Shown: in pieces, positions 17,367-26,283 of the stretch
Layout of the letters: each line of letters opens with the position of its first letter
Numbering within the stretch: the stretch's first letter is position 1
DNA from: Blastopirellula sediminis
GTDB lineage: Bacteria > Planctomycetota > Planctomycetia > Pirellulales > Pirellulaceae
Direction: 5' to 3'
Assembly (NCBI RefSeq): GCF_020966755.1
Contig: NZ_JAJKFT010000002.1
Location: 434,001-498,000 of the forward strand
DNA length: 64,000 nt
Position numbers and translations under genes: made by a program
The notes under the pieces: model-generated
The model's input: only the letters and a program-made list of their open reading frames with translations
Databases searched by the model: none
What the model was told of the DNA's origin: nothing

Positions 17367-19703
17367 CTAGTTGTTCCCCTTCGGAGTCGATTCCTTGATA
17401 CCCAATTCCGCCTTCTTCTTCGCGAGTCCCGTGAGATTCGGCTCGGCGCGTTCAAACCACTCGCGGGCATGCTTCAGCACCGCATCGCGTCGCCCGTCTC
17501 CCACGATGCCTTTGCACGAATACCAAGCCTCCGCGATCGCGAGTTGTTGCTCGCCGGTACTGCTGTCTCCCAGTTCTAAGCGGGCCGCGCGACTGTAGGG
17601 GTATTCCGCCGACTTGGCCAACATCGGCAGGCCGACGTCCCAATCGTCCAGCACCAGGCAATGAATGATGCCGAGCGCATGGTTTACGTACCGATCGTCC
17701 GGATTCTGTTGCAAACGCTGATGCGCCGCGGACAGCGCGGCCGGTGCTGCGAAGGTCGCGTCGACCTGATTCATCAGGTTCAGCGCTTCGTCTTGGTAGA
17801 GTTTAAACTGGCGAAGCAATAGACAATTCACCCAAATCAATTCCAGGTATCCATTCGCTTCTTCGGGCGCCGTCTGCAATCGATGCCGCGCATTCCCCAG
17901 ACAATAGTGGAGCCCGTAGAGACGATTGGCGTTCTGATCCGGAAGATGCCCGTTCTGGAGCAAAAGATATCGGTGCACGGTGCGATATTCAATCGTCTTC
18001 GCATCCAATTGGAACAAGCGCGCTTTGACCATGCCGGCCATCAGTTGATGCGGAAAGTTGCGAGCACGTTCGGAATCCTCGATGACGAGTTCGAGAAGCC
18101 CTGCGCTTTCGTCTGGATCGGCCCGCATATCCAACACGGCGTCGATGGCGTCGACGAAAAATGCGTCATGATCCTTCCGTTCTTTGGGACCGTTTAGGTA
18201 ACCTTGATAGACTTTCTTGGCGGCGTCCTTGGCCTTGAACACTTTTTCCGAGACCGGATACTTTTGCCGCTCTTGCGGTGGGACCTGGAGCGCTTTGAGC
18301 ACCAGCGGCCGCAGCTCAGCAAACTTCATCAAGTAGGTGACCATGTCGAACTGATCGTGCTTCGGGCTGAAGTCGTTCTTGTCGACAGGCTCCCAAACGC
18401 CGCCTGGCGCAAACTTGCTGTGAGGAACCATCGCCGCGGCAGGGGGCATCGCGACCGAAACGGCGCTCGGGCCGATCCCCAACATCTCTTGCTTCAGCTT
18501 CACGATGTCGGCTTCCGGCATCAGGCCGTTGTTGTTGGCGTCGCGGGCGATAAAGAGGGTCTTCAGGATCGTCACCTTCCCCGATCCGACAAATTGCAAC
18601 TTTCCGCCGGCGACATCCTTCGGACGAGAAACGGCCATGCTCAACGAGCGGGACGCCATCGCGTCGGGAAAGAGAATCACTTGACGCATCGGACCACGCT
18701 GCGAGAGCCCCATCACAAAAAGGTCGTTGAGCGTGCTGATCGGCGGACTGTCGGGAGCGAACTTGACGTCCGACGCGCTGGCGGCCACCGTCTTCGGATC
18801 ATCGAGAAAACCAATCTTGAACAAATAAGCGTCGCGCCAAAAAGTTGCCCCGTTCGCGCACAAGCTGACGCCGTCGCCCGCGCCGCTGCAAAGAAAGAGG
18901 ACGTCAAAGTTCTGCGCGGCTTGTTCGAATTCAAGCTTGGCGCCATGCTCGCCGTTGGGCTGCAGTCCACTACCGACCTTCCGCCAACTTCCGTCGATCA
19001 CGTACTGACTCTCAAAAAACATCCCGAGATCGACCGGTTGATCGTGCGGAAAGTCGAGACGCCCTTGCGCTTCGCTCAGCGTGGTCGCTTGCGGCAGTTT
19101 GGGGGGCGAAAATACTGGCGTCGGGGCCGGCTTTGGCGAAACCTCAGGCGTCGCAGGCGCGGCGACAATGGTCGGCTCCGGCTGCGGAGTCTCGGAAGTT
19201 GCGACATCGGTTGGCTTACCCCCAATTCCGAACGCTTCGGGGCGGAGGAATGCGACCGTCATGACGACGGTGACGACAAAGAGAACCGCCATCAGCCCCA
19301 TCCGCGCGGCAACCGGCATTTCTTTGCGCTTGGGCGGTTGTTTCTTTGGCCGGGCTGAATTCGGACGTGGGGAGGGGGCCGCTTTCGGCTGTGACGCAGC
19401 CGCCGGCGACGAAGGGGCAGAGGGGCGCGCTTGTTGAAGCGCGGCGTCGTACGCCGCCTTCGTCGTGCTGTCGAGCAACGTCGTTCGCGCCTGCTGCAAT
19501 TTGTTCAGCAGATCGACGCACTGGACGACGTCCGGCCCGCTGATGTAGGGCTGAACGCGTGCGATTTGACGTTGATAGGCCGCTTCGATCGCGGCGGGAT
19601 CACTGGTGAACAGGGGCAACTCGAGCAGCCGATAGAGCGACGGCGGATATTCGGCCGGCGAAATGCCCAACAACTTCCATTGGATTTCGGCTTCAGGAGT
19701 CAT
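17367..19703 (-). CDS. J-like domain membrane protein, paralogue A (778 aa)
   Basis: First gene of the J-like operon, starting MTPEAEIQWKLLGISPAEY. Residues ~1-95 are the degenerate J-like head (YRLLELPLFTSDPAAIEAAY; STTKAAYDAALQQA), with no HPD. A basic linker (PRPNSARPKKQPPKRKE) precedes a membrane helix (LMAVLFVVTVVMTVAFL). After a Pro-rich linker comes a segment absent from paralogue B, about residues 210-410 (SQYVIDGSWRKVGSGLQPN; KLQFVGSGKVTILKTLFIAR), with mainly beta-type sequence and a DANNNG turn. The last ~300 residues align with paralogue B (KNDFSPKHDQFDMVTYLMKF onward). The separation to the next gene is 225 bases containing a copied promoter region, so each paralogue may be transcribed on its own. 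Function unknown. Confidence 0.75.
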   Translation of the reverse strand: MTPEAEIQWKLLGISPAEYPPSLYRLLELPLFTSDPAAIEAAYQRQIARVQPYISGPDVVQCVDLLNKLQQARTTLLDSTTKAAYDAALQQARPSAPSSPAAASQPKAAPSPRPNSARPKKQPPKRKEMPVAARMGLMAVLFVVTVVMTVAFLRPEAFGIGGKPTDVATSETPQPEPTIVAAPATPEVSPKPAPTPVFSPPKLPQATTLSEAQGRLDFPHDQPVDLGMFFESQYVIDGSWRKVGSGLQPNGEHGAKLEFEQAAQNFDVLFLCSGAGDGVSLCANGATFWRDAYLFKIGFLDDPKTVAASASDVKFAPDSPPISTLNDLFVMGLSQRGPMRQVILFPDAMASRSLSMAVSRPKDVAGGKLQFVGSGKVTILKTLFIARDANNNGLMPEADIVKLKQEMLGIGPSAVSVAMPPAAAMVPHSKFAPGGVWEPVDKNDFSPKHDQFDMVTYLMKFAELRPLVLKALQVPPQERQKYPVSEKVFKAKDAAKKVYQGYLNGPKERKDHDAFFVDAIDAVLDMRADPDESAGLLELVIEDSERARNFPHQLMAGMVKARLFQLDAKTIEYRTVHRYLLLQNGHLPDQNANRLYGLHYCLGNARHRLQTAPEEANGYLELIWVNCLLLRQFKLYQDEALNLMNQVDATFAAPAALSAAHQRLQQNPDDRYVNHALGIIHCLVLDDWDVGLPMLAKSAEYPYSRAARLELGDSSTGEQQLAIAEAWYSCKGIVGDGRRDAVLKHAREWFERAEPNLTGLAKKKAELGIKESTPKGNN

Positions 19704-19745
19704 CAGGTTGGTCGGGGCGGCAGGGAAAAGACGTCAATCGAAAAG

Positions 19746-19827
19746 GGCATGATTTATGTAAATATCTACCAAACCGACGTTTGGGGCAAGTCTTTTAGGG
19801 GGGCGTCGCCTGCCACGTTCGTCTCCC
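19746..19827 (-). repeat. Duplicated upstream region, copy B (promoter of paralogue A) with palindrome
   Basis: Direct-repeat partner of 17186-17266. It holds a perfect palindrome, CCAAAC-CGAC-GTTTGG, at 19769-19784, a likely operator or promoter-proximal protein site. The region sits 43 bases upstream of the paralogue A start and diverges from the sulfatase gene at 19942. Confidence 0.7.
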
Positions 19828-19941
19828 CTACGACCAGCCATGGGGAAAGTGCGCTTCCTCGGCACTAAAATCAGGCGTTCAACTCGACTATGTTGGTAAC
19901 AACGCCAATCTCAGTTCCCTCTCGATTCGGAGAATCGACGC

Positions 19942-21402
19942 ATGCGCCGTCTCTTCCCCCTCGCCATCTCGTTCGCCCTGTTGTTTCTTGGGACGGCGCT
20001 GGCCGCCAAGAAACCGAACATCGTGCTGATCTTCGCCGACGATCAGGGGTGGATGGATACCGGCTACCAGGGACGAGGCTTCATCGAGACGCCCAATCTC
20101 GACCGTCTCGCCAAACAAGGGATGACGTTCACCTCCGCTTACGCCGCCGCCGGCAACTGCGCTCCGAGTCGCGCCTGTCTTATCTCCGGCACCTATACGC
20201 CGCGGCATGACGTCTACGCCGTCGGCAGCACCGACCGCGGCAAGAAACGCGAGATGCGTCTGGTCCCGATCCCGAACAAAAGCGGTTTGGCCAAATCGAA
20301 CATTACGATCGCCGAGGCGCTCAAAGAGGCTGGCTACGTCACCGGACATTTCGGCAAGTGGCATCTGGCTGGCCCCGATGGCGCCCTGCCAAGCGAGCAA
20401 GGTTTCGACGTCACCATGGATTCGTTCGGCGAAGGGAAACTGAAAGAGGGAACCGAGACCAACAAGAAAGGTCCGCCGGAAGATCCGAAAGGGGTCTTCA
20501 CCCTCACCCGCAAAGCGTGCGAGTTCATTGAGGAGAACAAAGATCGTCCCTTCTTCTGCTATCTCGCGCATCACGCGATCCACACGCCGCTGCAAGGACG
20601 ACCCGATTCGCTCGACAAGTTCAAAGCGAAGACCAGCGGCAAGCTCGACCCCAGCGCGATGTACGCCGCCTGCACGTATGACCTGGATGCGAGCGTCGGG
20701 ATGTTGCTCGACAAACTGGACGAGTTGAAGTTGACCGACAATACGCTGGTCGTCTTCACCAGTGATAACGGCGCGACGCAAGCCGCCGACCAGAAACCGC
20801 TGCGCGGCAGCAAGGGCGGCTATTACGAAGGGGGAATTCGCGAACCGTTCATCGTTCGCTGGCCCGGCGTCACCAAGCCCGGCAGCAAATCGGACGTGCC
20901 GGTAATCAACGTCGACCTTTATCCCACGTTTCTAGCCGCCGCCGGCGCGAGCGTGCCGGCAGGAAAGACGCTCGATGGCGAGTCGCTGCTGCCGCTCCTC
21001 TCCGGCGAAGGCCCGCTCAAGCGGACCGGCATCTTCTGGCACTTCCCCGGATATCTCGATTCGCCGGTGATTCGCGGCCGCGAGCTCGACGTGCAGACCG
21101 GATTCCGCTCTCGCCCGGTCACGGTGATTCGCAAAGGGGACTGGAAGCTCCACCTCTTCCACGAAGAGTGGCAGCTGGACGGCGGACGTGAGCGCCTGGC
21201 GACCAACAATGCCGTCGAACTCTACAATCTGGCGGACGATCTCGGCGAGCGGAACAATCTCGCCAACGCAGAACTCGCCAAACGCGACGAACTGCTCGGC
21301 GATTTGCTCGCTTGGCTGACGGCAGTCGAAGCCAAAGTTCCCACCGACAAGAATTCGAAATACGACCCCGCGCCGCGAAAAGCAGGCGAAAAATCGCAGT
21401 AA
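19942..21402 (+). CDS. Secreted sulfatase (arylsulfatase A family, S1)
   Basis: A 486-residue exported sulfatase with signal peptide MRRLFPLAISFALLFLGTALA. The metal site reads PNIVLIFADDQGW (Asp33, Asp34). Cys73 in CAPSRACLISG is the C-x-P-x-R site converted to formylglycine, so activity requires a maturase; none is visible in the window. Further family motifs are GHFGKWHL and TLVVFTSDNGATQ, which supply the distal metal ligands. Length and motif order are normal. Planctomycetes carry many such enzymes for sulfated polysaccharides; the substrate of this one cannot be told. It diverges from the J-like operon. Confidence 0.95.
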   Translation: MRRLFPLAISFALLFLGTALAAKKPNIVLIFADDQGWMDTGYQGRGFIETPNLDRLAKQGMTFTSAYAAAGNCAPSRACLISGTYTPRHDVYAVGSTDRGKKREMRLVPIPNKSGLAKSNITIAEALKEAGYVTGHFGKWHLAGPDGALPSEQGFDVTMDSFGEGKLKEGTETNKKGPPEDPKGVFTLTRKACEFIEENKDRPFFCYLAHHAIHTPLQGRPDSLDKFKAKTSGKLDPSAMYAACTYDLDASVGMLLDKLDELKLTDNTLVVFTSDNGATQAADQKPLRGSKGGYYEGGIREPFIVRWPGVTKPGSKSDVPVINVDLYPTFLAAAGASVPAGKTLDGESLLPLLSGEGPLKRTGIFWHFPGYLDSPVIRGRELDVQTGFRSRPVTVIRKGDWKLHLFHEEWQLDGGRERLATNNAVELYNLADDLGERNNLANAELAKRDELLGDLLAWLTAVEAKVPTDKNSKYDPAPRKAGEKSQ

Positions 21403-21624
21403 CGGCGTTCACCCTCGCGCCCTGCTACGATAGGCTATTAGCGACCGCTCGATACTCCGCAACTGAGAATTGCGGCGTCATTTCCTGCGGCGATGCGGCC
21501 AGTGGCAATGGTCAGGCGGCTACCATTGGCGCACTGGCACAAGATTTTCACCCCTGGGAAGGGATGCGGTAACGAAAGAGAGAGACTTGTCGCACTCGGC
21601 AGGCGAGCTAGATTTGCTTCGATG

Positions 21625-21629
21625 GAGGA
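21625..21629 (+). promoter_or_regulatory. Ribosome-binding site of the amylosucrase gene
   Basis: GGAGG lies five bases before the ATG at 21634 and decides that start over the in-frame ATG at 21622 and earlier codons. Confidence 0.7.
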
Positions 21630-21633
21630 TGCT

Positions 21634-23589
21634 ATGCACTCGACGCCACCAGCCAGGAATCTTACGCGCGAAGCGACAGCGCTGCGGCGACTGATCCCAC
21701 GACTGAAGAAAACGTTCGCCGACCGAATTGAGCCGACCGAGTGGGAAACGTACTCCCGCCGCATCGACGAACACTTTCCCGAATTGTTTCGTCAGCTCTT
21801 CGCCCTCTACGGCCACCAGTACGACTTCTACTACCATCTCGAAGGGATCCTGACGTCGATCACCGAGATGTGGCTCGATCGCTCGTCCGAGCTGAAAGCG
21901 CTCGACGCGCTCCGCGAAGCCGATCCGCATTGGTATCAGTCGCAACGAATGACCGGCGCGATGTGCTACGTCGACCTCTTCGCCGACAATCTTAAAGGGG
22001 TCCGCGACAACATTCCCTATCTGACCGAAATGGGGATCACGTACCTTCACTTGATGCCGATCTTTCGTTCGCCGAAAGGAGACAATGACGGCGGCTATGC
22101 AGTCAGCAGCTATCGCGAAGTGAATCCCGATCTCGGCACGATGGAAGAGCTGGCCGATCTGGCCGGCGAATTGCGGCATCGCGGCATTTCCCTCTGTCTC
22201 GACTTCGTCCTCAATCATACGTCGGACGAACATGAGTGGGCTCGCAAGGCGCTGCTCGGCGACGAAGAGTGCCAAGAGTATTACCGGATGTATCCCGACC
22301 GGACGATGCCCGCGGCATTCGAGAAGAGCATGGGAGCGATCTTTCCCGAAGAGCATCCCGGCGCGTTCACCTATCGCAGCCAACTGCGCAAGTGGATCTG
22401 GACGACGTTCCACAACTACCAATGGGATTTGAACTACGAAAACCCGGCTCTCTTCAACCGGATGATCGAAGAGGCCCTCTTCCTGGCGAACCAGGGTGTC
22501 GAGATCCTGCGAATGGACGCCGTGGCGTTCCTCTGGAAGCGGCTCGGAACGACTTGTCAGAACTTGCCCGAAGCGCATTGGGTGCTGCGCGCCATGAACG
22601 CCGCGGTTCGCATTGCGGCGCCGGCGATGGTCTTCAAGTCGGAAGCGATCGTCCATCCCGACGACGTCCGCTCGTACATTAGCGAAAAAGAATGCCAGCT
22701 CTCCTACAACCCGCAACTGATGGCGCTCCTGTGGAACTCCCTCGCGACGCGGGAGACGCGGACTCTTCGCGACGCCCTCGAGAAGCGGTTCAAGATTGAC
22801 CCCGGCTGCGAGTGGGTCAACTACGTTCGCTGCCATGACGACATCGGCTGGGCCTTTTCCAATGAAGATGTCGAAGGGGCCGGGTTCGACGCCAACTCGC
22901 ATCGTCGCTTTCTGACCGACTTCTACTGCGGCAAGTTTAAAGGAACCTTCGCCTCCGGATTGCCGTTTCAGGAAGATCCAACCACCGGCGACGCCCGGGT
23001 CTCAGGCACCTGCGCCTCATTAGCAGGTCTAGAAAAGGCGATCGCGGAAAACGACGAGGAAGAGATTGACCTGGCGATTCGCCGGATTCACTTGCTGCAC
23101 GGCGTGATCATGACGATCGGCGGCATTCCGCTCATCTATCTCGGCGATGGCATCGCGTCGCTCAACGACTACAGCTATGAGCAAGACGTCGACAAGATGG
23201 GGGACACGCGCTGGGTCCATCGCGGTCAATTCGATTGGGAGCGTGCGAAGGAGCGTCACAACCCGGATTCGATCGTCGGCCGCGTCTACGAAGGGATCCT
23301 GCGTCTGGTCCACTTGCGTCATCAAACCCGCGCATTGAATCGAGCGCAGACCGAGTTCGTCGACGCCGGCAATAGTCACGTTCTGGGCTACTTCCGCAAT
23401 TCGGTCGACTCTTCGGTGCTGGTGTTGGCGAACTTCTCGGAGAGCCCGCAGCAGATCGAAGGGCGTCATCTCCGAATGCTGGGACTTCGCAAAACGGTGA
23501 TCGACATCTTGGCCGGCCAGACCGTCACCGCGATGCACGAACTGAGCATCGCGCCCTACCAGATGTTGGTGTTGATGCGGCCAGGCTAG
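21634..23589 (+). CDS. Amylosucrase-type glycoside hydrolase (GH13_4)
   Basis: A 651-residue cytoplasmic GH13 enzyme resembling amylosucrase (636 residues in Neisseria polysaccharea), which transfers glucose from sucrose onto alpha-1,4-glucan. The N-terminal helical domain (YGHQYDFYYHLEGIL) is typical. Motifs: GDNDGGYAVSSYREVNPDLG, region I DFVLNHTSDEHEWA, region II GVEILRMDAVAF with nucleophile Asp295, acid/base Glu337 in FKSEAI, and Asp402 in RCHDDIGW. The C-terminal beta domain contains SVLVLANFSE. The start is fixed by a good ribosome-binding site. No signal peptide. With the GH15 and glucokinase genes it suggests alpha-glucan synthesis and turnover. Sucrose hydrolase is a close alternative. 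Its stop codon TAG overlaps the convergent gene's stop. Confidence 0.9.
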   Translation: MHSTPPARNLTREATALRRLIPRLKKTFADRIEPTEWETYSRRIDEHFPELFRQLFALYGHQYDFYYHLEGILTSITEMWLDRSSELKALDALREADPHWYQSQRMTGAMCYVDLFADNLKGVRDNIPYLTEMGITYLHLMPIFRSPKGDNDGGYAVSSYREVNPDLGTMEELADLAGELRHRGISLCLDFVLNHTSDEHEWARKALLGDEECQEYYRMYPDRTMPAAFEKSMGAIFPEEHPGAFTYRSQLRKWIWTTFHNYQWDLNYENPALFNRMIEEALFLANQGVEILRMDAVAFLWKRLGTTCQNLPEAHWVLRAMNAAVRIAAPAMVFKSEAIVHPDDVRSYISEKECQLSYNPQLMALLWNSLATRETRTLRDALEKRFKIDPGCEWVNYVRCHDDIGWAFSNEDVEGAGFDANSHRRFLTDFYCGKFKGTFASGLPFQEDPTTGDARVSGTCASLAGLEKAIAENDEEEIDLAIRRIHLLHGVIMTIGGIPLIYLGDGIASLNDYSYEQDVDKMGDTRWVHRGQFDWERAKERHNPDSIVGRVYEGILRLVHLRHQTRALNRAQTEFVDAGNSHVLGYFRNSVDSSVLVLANFSESPQQIEGRHLRMLGLRKTVIDILAGQTVTAMHELSIAPYQMLVLMRPG

Positions 23590-25940
23590 TCCGCCAGCTC
23601 CTCGAACGTCGCATTCCCAATCCGATACGACTTCCAGTCCTTGTAGTCGAAGTGCCACCACTCGAACTCGTAGACGGCGAAACCTTCCGACTCCATCGCA
23701 CGGCGCAGGTTTTGGCGGTACCAGCGTTGTCGCGACGTACCGCCGGGGTAGGCCGGAAACGATCGGGACGAGAATTCATCGTAGGTCGCGACCATTTCAA
23801 TCGGTCGTTTCGTTTCGAGATCGTAGAGCGTCAGGTCAACCGCGCATCCCCGATTGTGCCGTGATCCATTCGCTGGGTTCGCCACGAAGTCGCGCATTTC
23901 GTTGGGGGTCGCATCCCAGAACATTTTCGTCACGTGCCACGGTCGGTAAGCGTCGTGAATTAACAGCCCCAGTCCTTGTTCACGCAAACGCTCGTTAACC
24001 CGCACGAGCGCTTCCGCGGCCGGCCGCTGAAGGTACGCTTTGGCCTGCTTGTAAAAAACTTCCCCCATGAAGTTGTTGTTGGTCGCGTAGCGAATATCCA
24101 GGCGAATCGTCGGATCAAGCGACGTCACGTCGACCAACTCGGGCGCGCGGAACTCGCCCGATTCTTTCGGCGGAGTCGCGGCAAGCGCCGCCGTCCGCAG
24201 TTCGCCAATCGGTTTCAGCGGGGTGATTTTGAAGGTCTCGCCATGTTTGGTTCCCACTTCGCGGCGATCGAAGCGAACGCTGGCTGCGGTCGCCGCGATC
24301 GGCTTCCCTTCGGCGTCACGAACGAAATGAATGCGTTCGCCGTGATAGAGTCCATAGTCCGGAAATGCGTACTCGTCGTCCCCAAGGGGCGTCAGCGGAT
24401 ACTCGTAGAACCATTCGATCAACGCGTGGAGCTTGCCATCCCGTTCCAGGATGTAGAGGACGTTGTGGTCCCAGCCATATTCGCCGATCAGGTCGTTCCA
24501 TTCCGCTGGGGACGCAACCGGAGGAACGTCGGGGAGCCGTACGAACGATTTCTCCCCAATCGACAGGCCATTGTCACCCTTCAGTGCGACTTTTGCGCCC
24601 GATCCAAAAACGTCGTCGATCCGAATCTCGCCATTCGCCAGATCGGCTTTCAGCTTGCGGCGGAACGTTCCATTCTGCAGATAGACTTCGCCCCCGAGCG
24701 CTTCAATTTCGGCACGCTCTTCTCCATCCGCTTCGCGATAGCTGCCAACCAAGCGTTGAGCCCGCTCGGCAGCGATTGGCGCCGTCGACGGATACTCGGG
24801 GAGCGGCTTCCGATCCTGAACTGCCAGCATCAATCGCAAGGCGTAGTTCGCCAGCGATTGGACGACCCCGTTGGCCCCATCCAGCGACGTCGCGGCGGCG
24901 ACTCCCAATTTACGCTCCGGCAGCGCTTCCAATTGCGTCGCGAACCCATACACCGCGCCGCCATGTCCCACTTTCTGATGACCGTCGAACTCCGAGACAT
25001 GAAAGCCGATGCCGAATTCGCGACGCTCTGCGTGATGCTCGTCAGGCGTCGGCGAGATCATCTGGTGCAGCGTCTCCGGCTTCAAAACGGCTGAGCTCTT
25101 CCCCGCGTTGCACTGAAAGAGCCAGACCAGAAACTTGGCGAGATCGTCCGTGCTGGAATAGAGATTGCCGGCCGGCGCAGTTCCCAGCGCGAAGGTTGGC
25201 GCCTCAAACCGGGTCCCGTCATACGTCCACATCCAACCAGTCGCGGTCTGACCGGCCGGGACCTGTCCGGCGACGAAGGCGCTATTCTCCATCTTCAGCG
25301 GCTGCAAGATGGACTGGCGAATCTGCTCGTCGTAGGTGCGACCGGCCACTTTTTCCAAAACGGAACCGACAACCGCAATCGCCGCATTGGAGTACTTCGT
25401 CTTCGTCCCCGGCGGATAGACGAGCTTGGTGTCGTTCAAGCTCGCGACGGTCGCCGTCAACGACGGTTCGTCGGGATCGAAGTAGTTTCCGATCGGCGAT
25501 TCGCGGACAAGCCCGGAACGATGGCACATCAATTGTCGCAGGGTGATCGGCGTTTCGGTCGGATTCGGAACTTGGAAATCTGGCAAGTATTGCGTCACCG
25601 GCGCGTCGAGATCGAGCTGGCCGGACTCGACCTTTTGCATCACGGCGATGTCGGTGAACAATTTCGAGATCGACCCGACGCGATAAATCGTCGCCGCCGT
25701 CGCTTTCATCTTCTCGTCGGCATCTTGATGGCCGAATCCCCCCGACCAGACGACGCGATCGTCGTCGACCAGCGAGATCGAAAACGCCGGCAGTCGCTGT
25801 TGCTCCACTTCGCGCTCAATTGCGCTTTGCAGGAGCCGGACAGCGTCGCCGTAATCGGGTTGTTGTGCGAACAGTGGTTTCGCTCCCATGACAAACAATA
25901 GCAAGCCCATCCAGAGAAGACGAGAAAGGGAGGAGGTCAT
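23586..25940 (-). CDS. Serine hydrolase (beta-lactamase class C fold) fused to VanX-type D-Ala-D-Ala dipeptidase
   Basis: A 784-residue exported fusion. ATG 25940 starts a signal peptide (MTSSLSRLLWMGLLLFVMGA). The first ~370 residues are a class C beta-lactamase/DD-peptidase-like domain with YRVGSISKLFTD (nucleophile Ser90, Lys93), Tyr in TKYSNAAIAVVG and the His-Gly-Gly of VGHGGAVYGF in place of KTG. A beta-rich linker of about 170 residues follows (DLIGEYGWDHNVLYILERDG). The last ~190 residues are an M15D dipeptidase: DIRYATNNNFMG, IHDAYRPWHVTKMFW, zinc site SRHNRGCAVDL and catalytic FEWWHFDYKDW. VanX and DdpX cut D-Ala-D-Ala. Both halves act on D-amino-acid peptides, so a role in peptidoglycan salvage or remodelling is inferred. 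No frame break at the junction. Confidence 0.9.
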   Translation of the reverse strand: MTSSLSRLLWMGLLLFVMGAKPLFAQQPDYGDAVRLLQSAIEREVEQQRLPAFSISLVDDDRVVWSGGFGHQDADEKMKATAATIYRVGSISKLFTDIAVMQKVESGQLDLDAPVTQYLPDFQVPNPTETPITLRQLMCHRSGLVRESPIGNYFDPDEPSLTATVASLNDTKLVYPPGTKTKYSNAAIAVVGSVLEKVAGRTYDEQIRQSILQPLKMENSAFVAGQVPAGQTATGWMWTYDGTRFEAPTFALGTAPAGNLYSSTDDLAKFLVWLFQCNAGKSSAVLKPETLHQMISPTPDEHHAERREFGIGFHVSEFDGHQKVGHGGAVYGFATQLEALPERKLGVAAATSLDGANGVVQSLANYALRLMLAVQDRKPLPEYPSTAPIAAERAQRLVGSYREADGEERAEIEALGGEVYLQNGTFRRKLKADLANGEIRIDDVFGSGAKVALKGDNGLSIGEKSFVRLPDVPPVASPAEWNDLIGEYGWDHNVLYILERDGKLHALIEWFYEYPLTPLGDDEYAFPDYGLYHGERIHFVRDAEGKPIAATAASVRFDRREVGTKHGETFKITPLKPIGELRTAALAATPPKESGEFRAPELVDVTSLDPTIRLDIRYATNNNFMGEVFYKQAKAYLQRPAAEALVRVNERLREQGLGLLIHDAYRPWHVTKMFWDATPNEMRDFVANPANGSRHNRGCAVDLTLYDLETKRPIEMVATYDEFSSRSFPAYPGGTSRQRWYRQNLRRAMESEGFAVYEFEWWHFDYKDWKSYRIGNATFEELAD

Positions 25941-26283
25941 AGATCTAGTCGCGACAGGAATGGAGGGAAGTCGATTGTTCACCACGGAATAGAGGTCTCT
26001 ATTCTCGGTGCATAGCGGGAGATGTTCGACCTGCATTTGCAGAAAAGTTTTTCAAAAATGCGCAGGTCGCGAGAAACCTCCGTGGGATGGAGGGCCATCT
26101 GACTTCGGAATCCGTTCCGAGGATCGGTCCAACTCCGCTGGCTGATCCCCAGGGCCAGATCGAGCCCCTTGGACCACACGCTTGCGACACTTGAAATCCC
26201 CGATAGCGGAAGCTACTGTAAGGCCAACCGAGTTCCCGCCTTGTGATTTTTTCCGCACTAACACCCACCAAACGCCCCATAAA
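25941..26283. other. Divergent intergenic region, no gene seen
   Basis: These 343 bases separate the hydrolase fusion from the CxxCH protein gene. Open frames on both strands here have no coding character. Both genes need promoters in it, but I cannot single one out. Confidence 0.5.

Noticed and set aside
21520-22902. Open frame of 460 codons on the minus strand
   Set aside because: It is antisense to amylosucrase catalytic motifs and has no recognisable domain.
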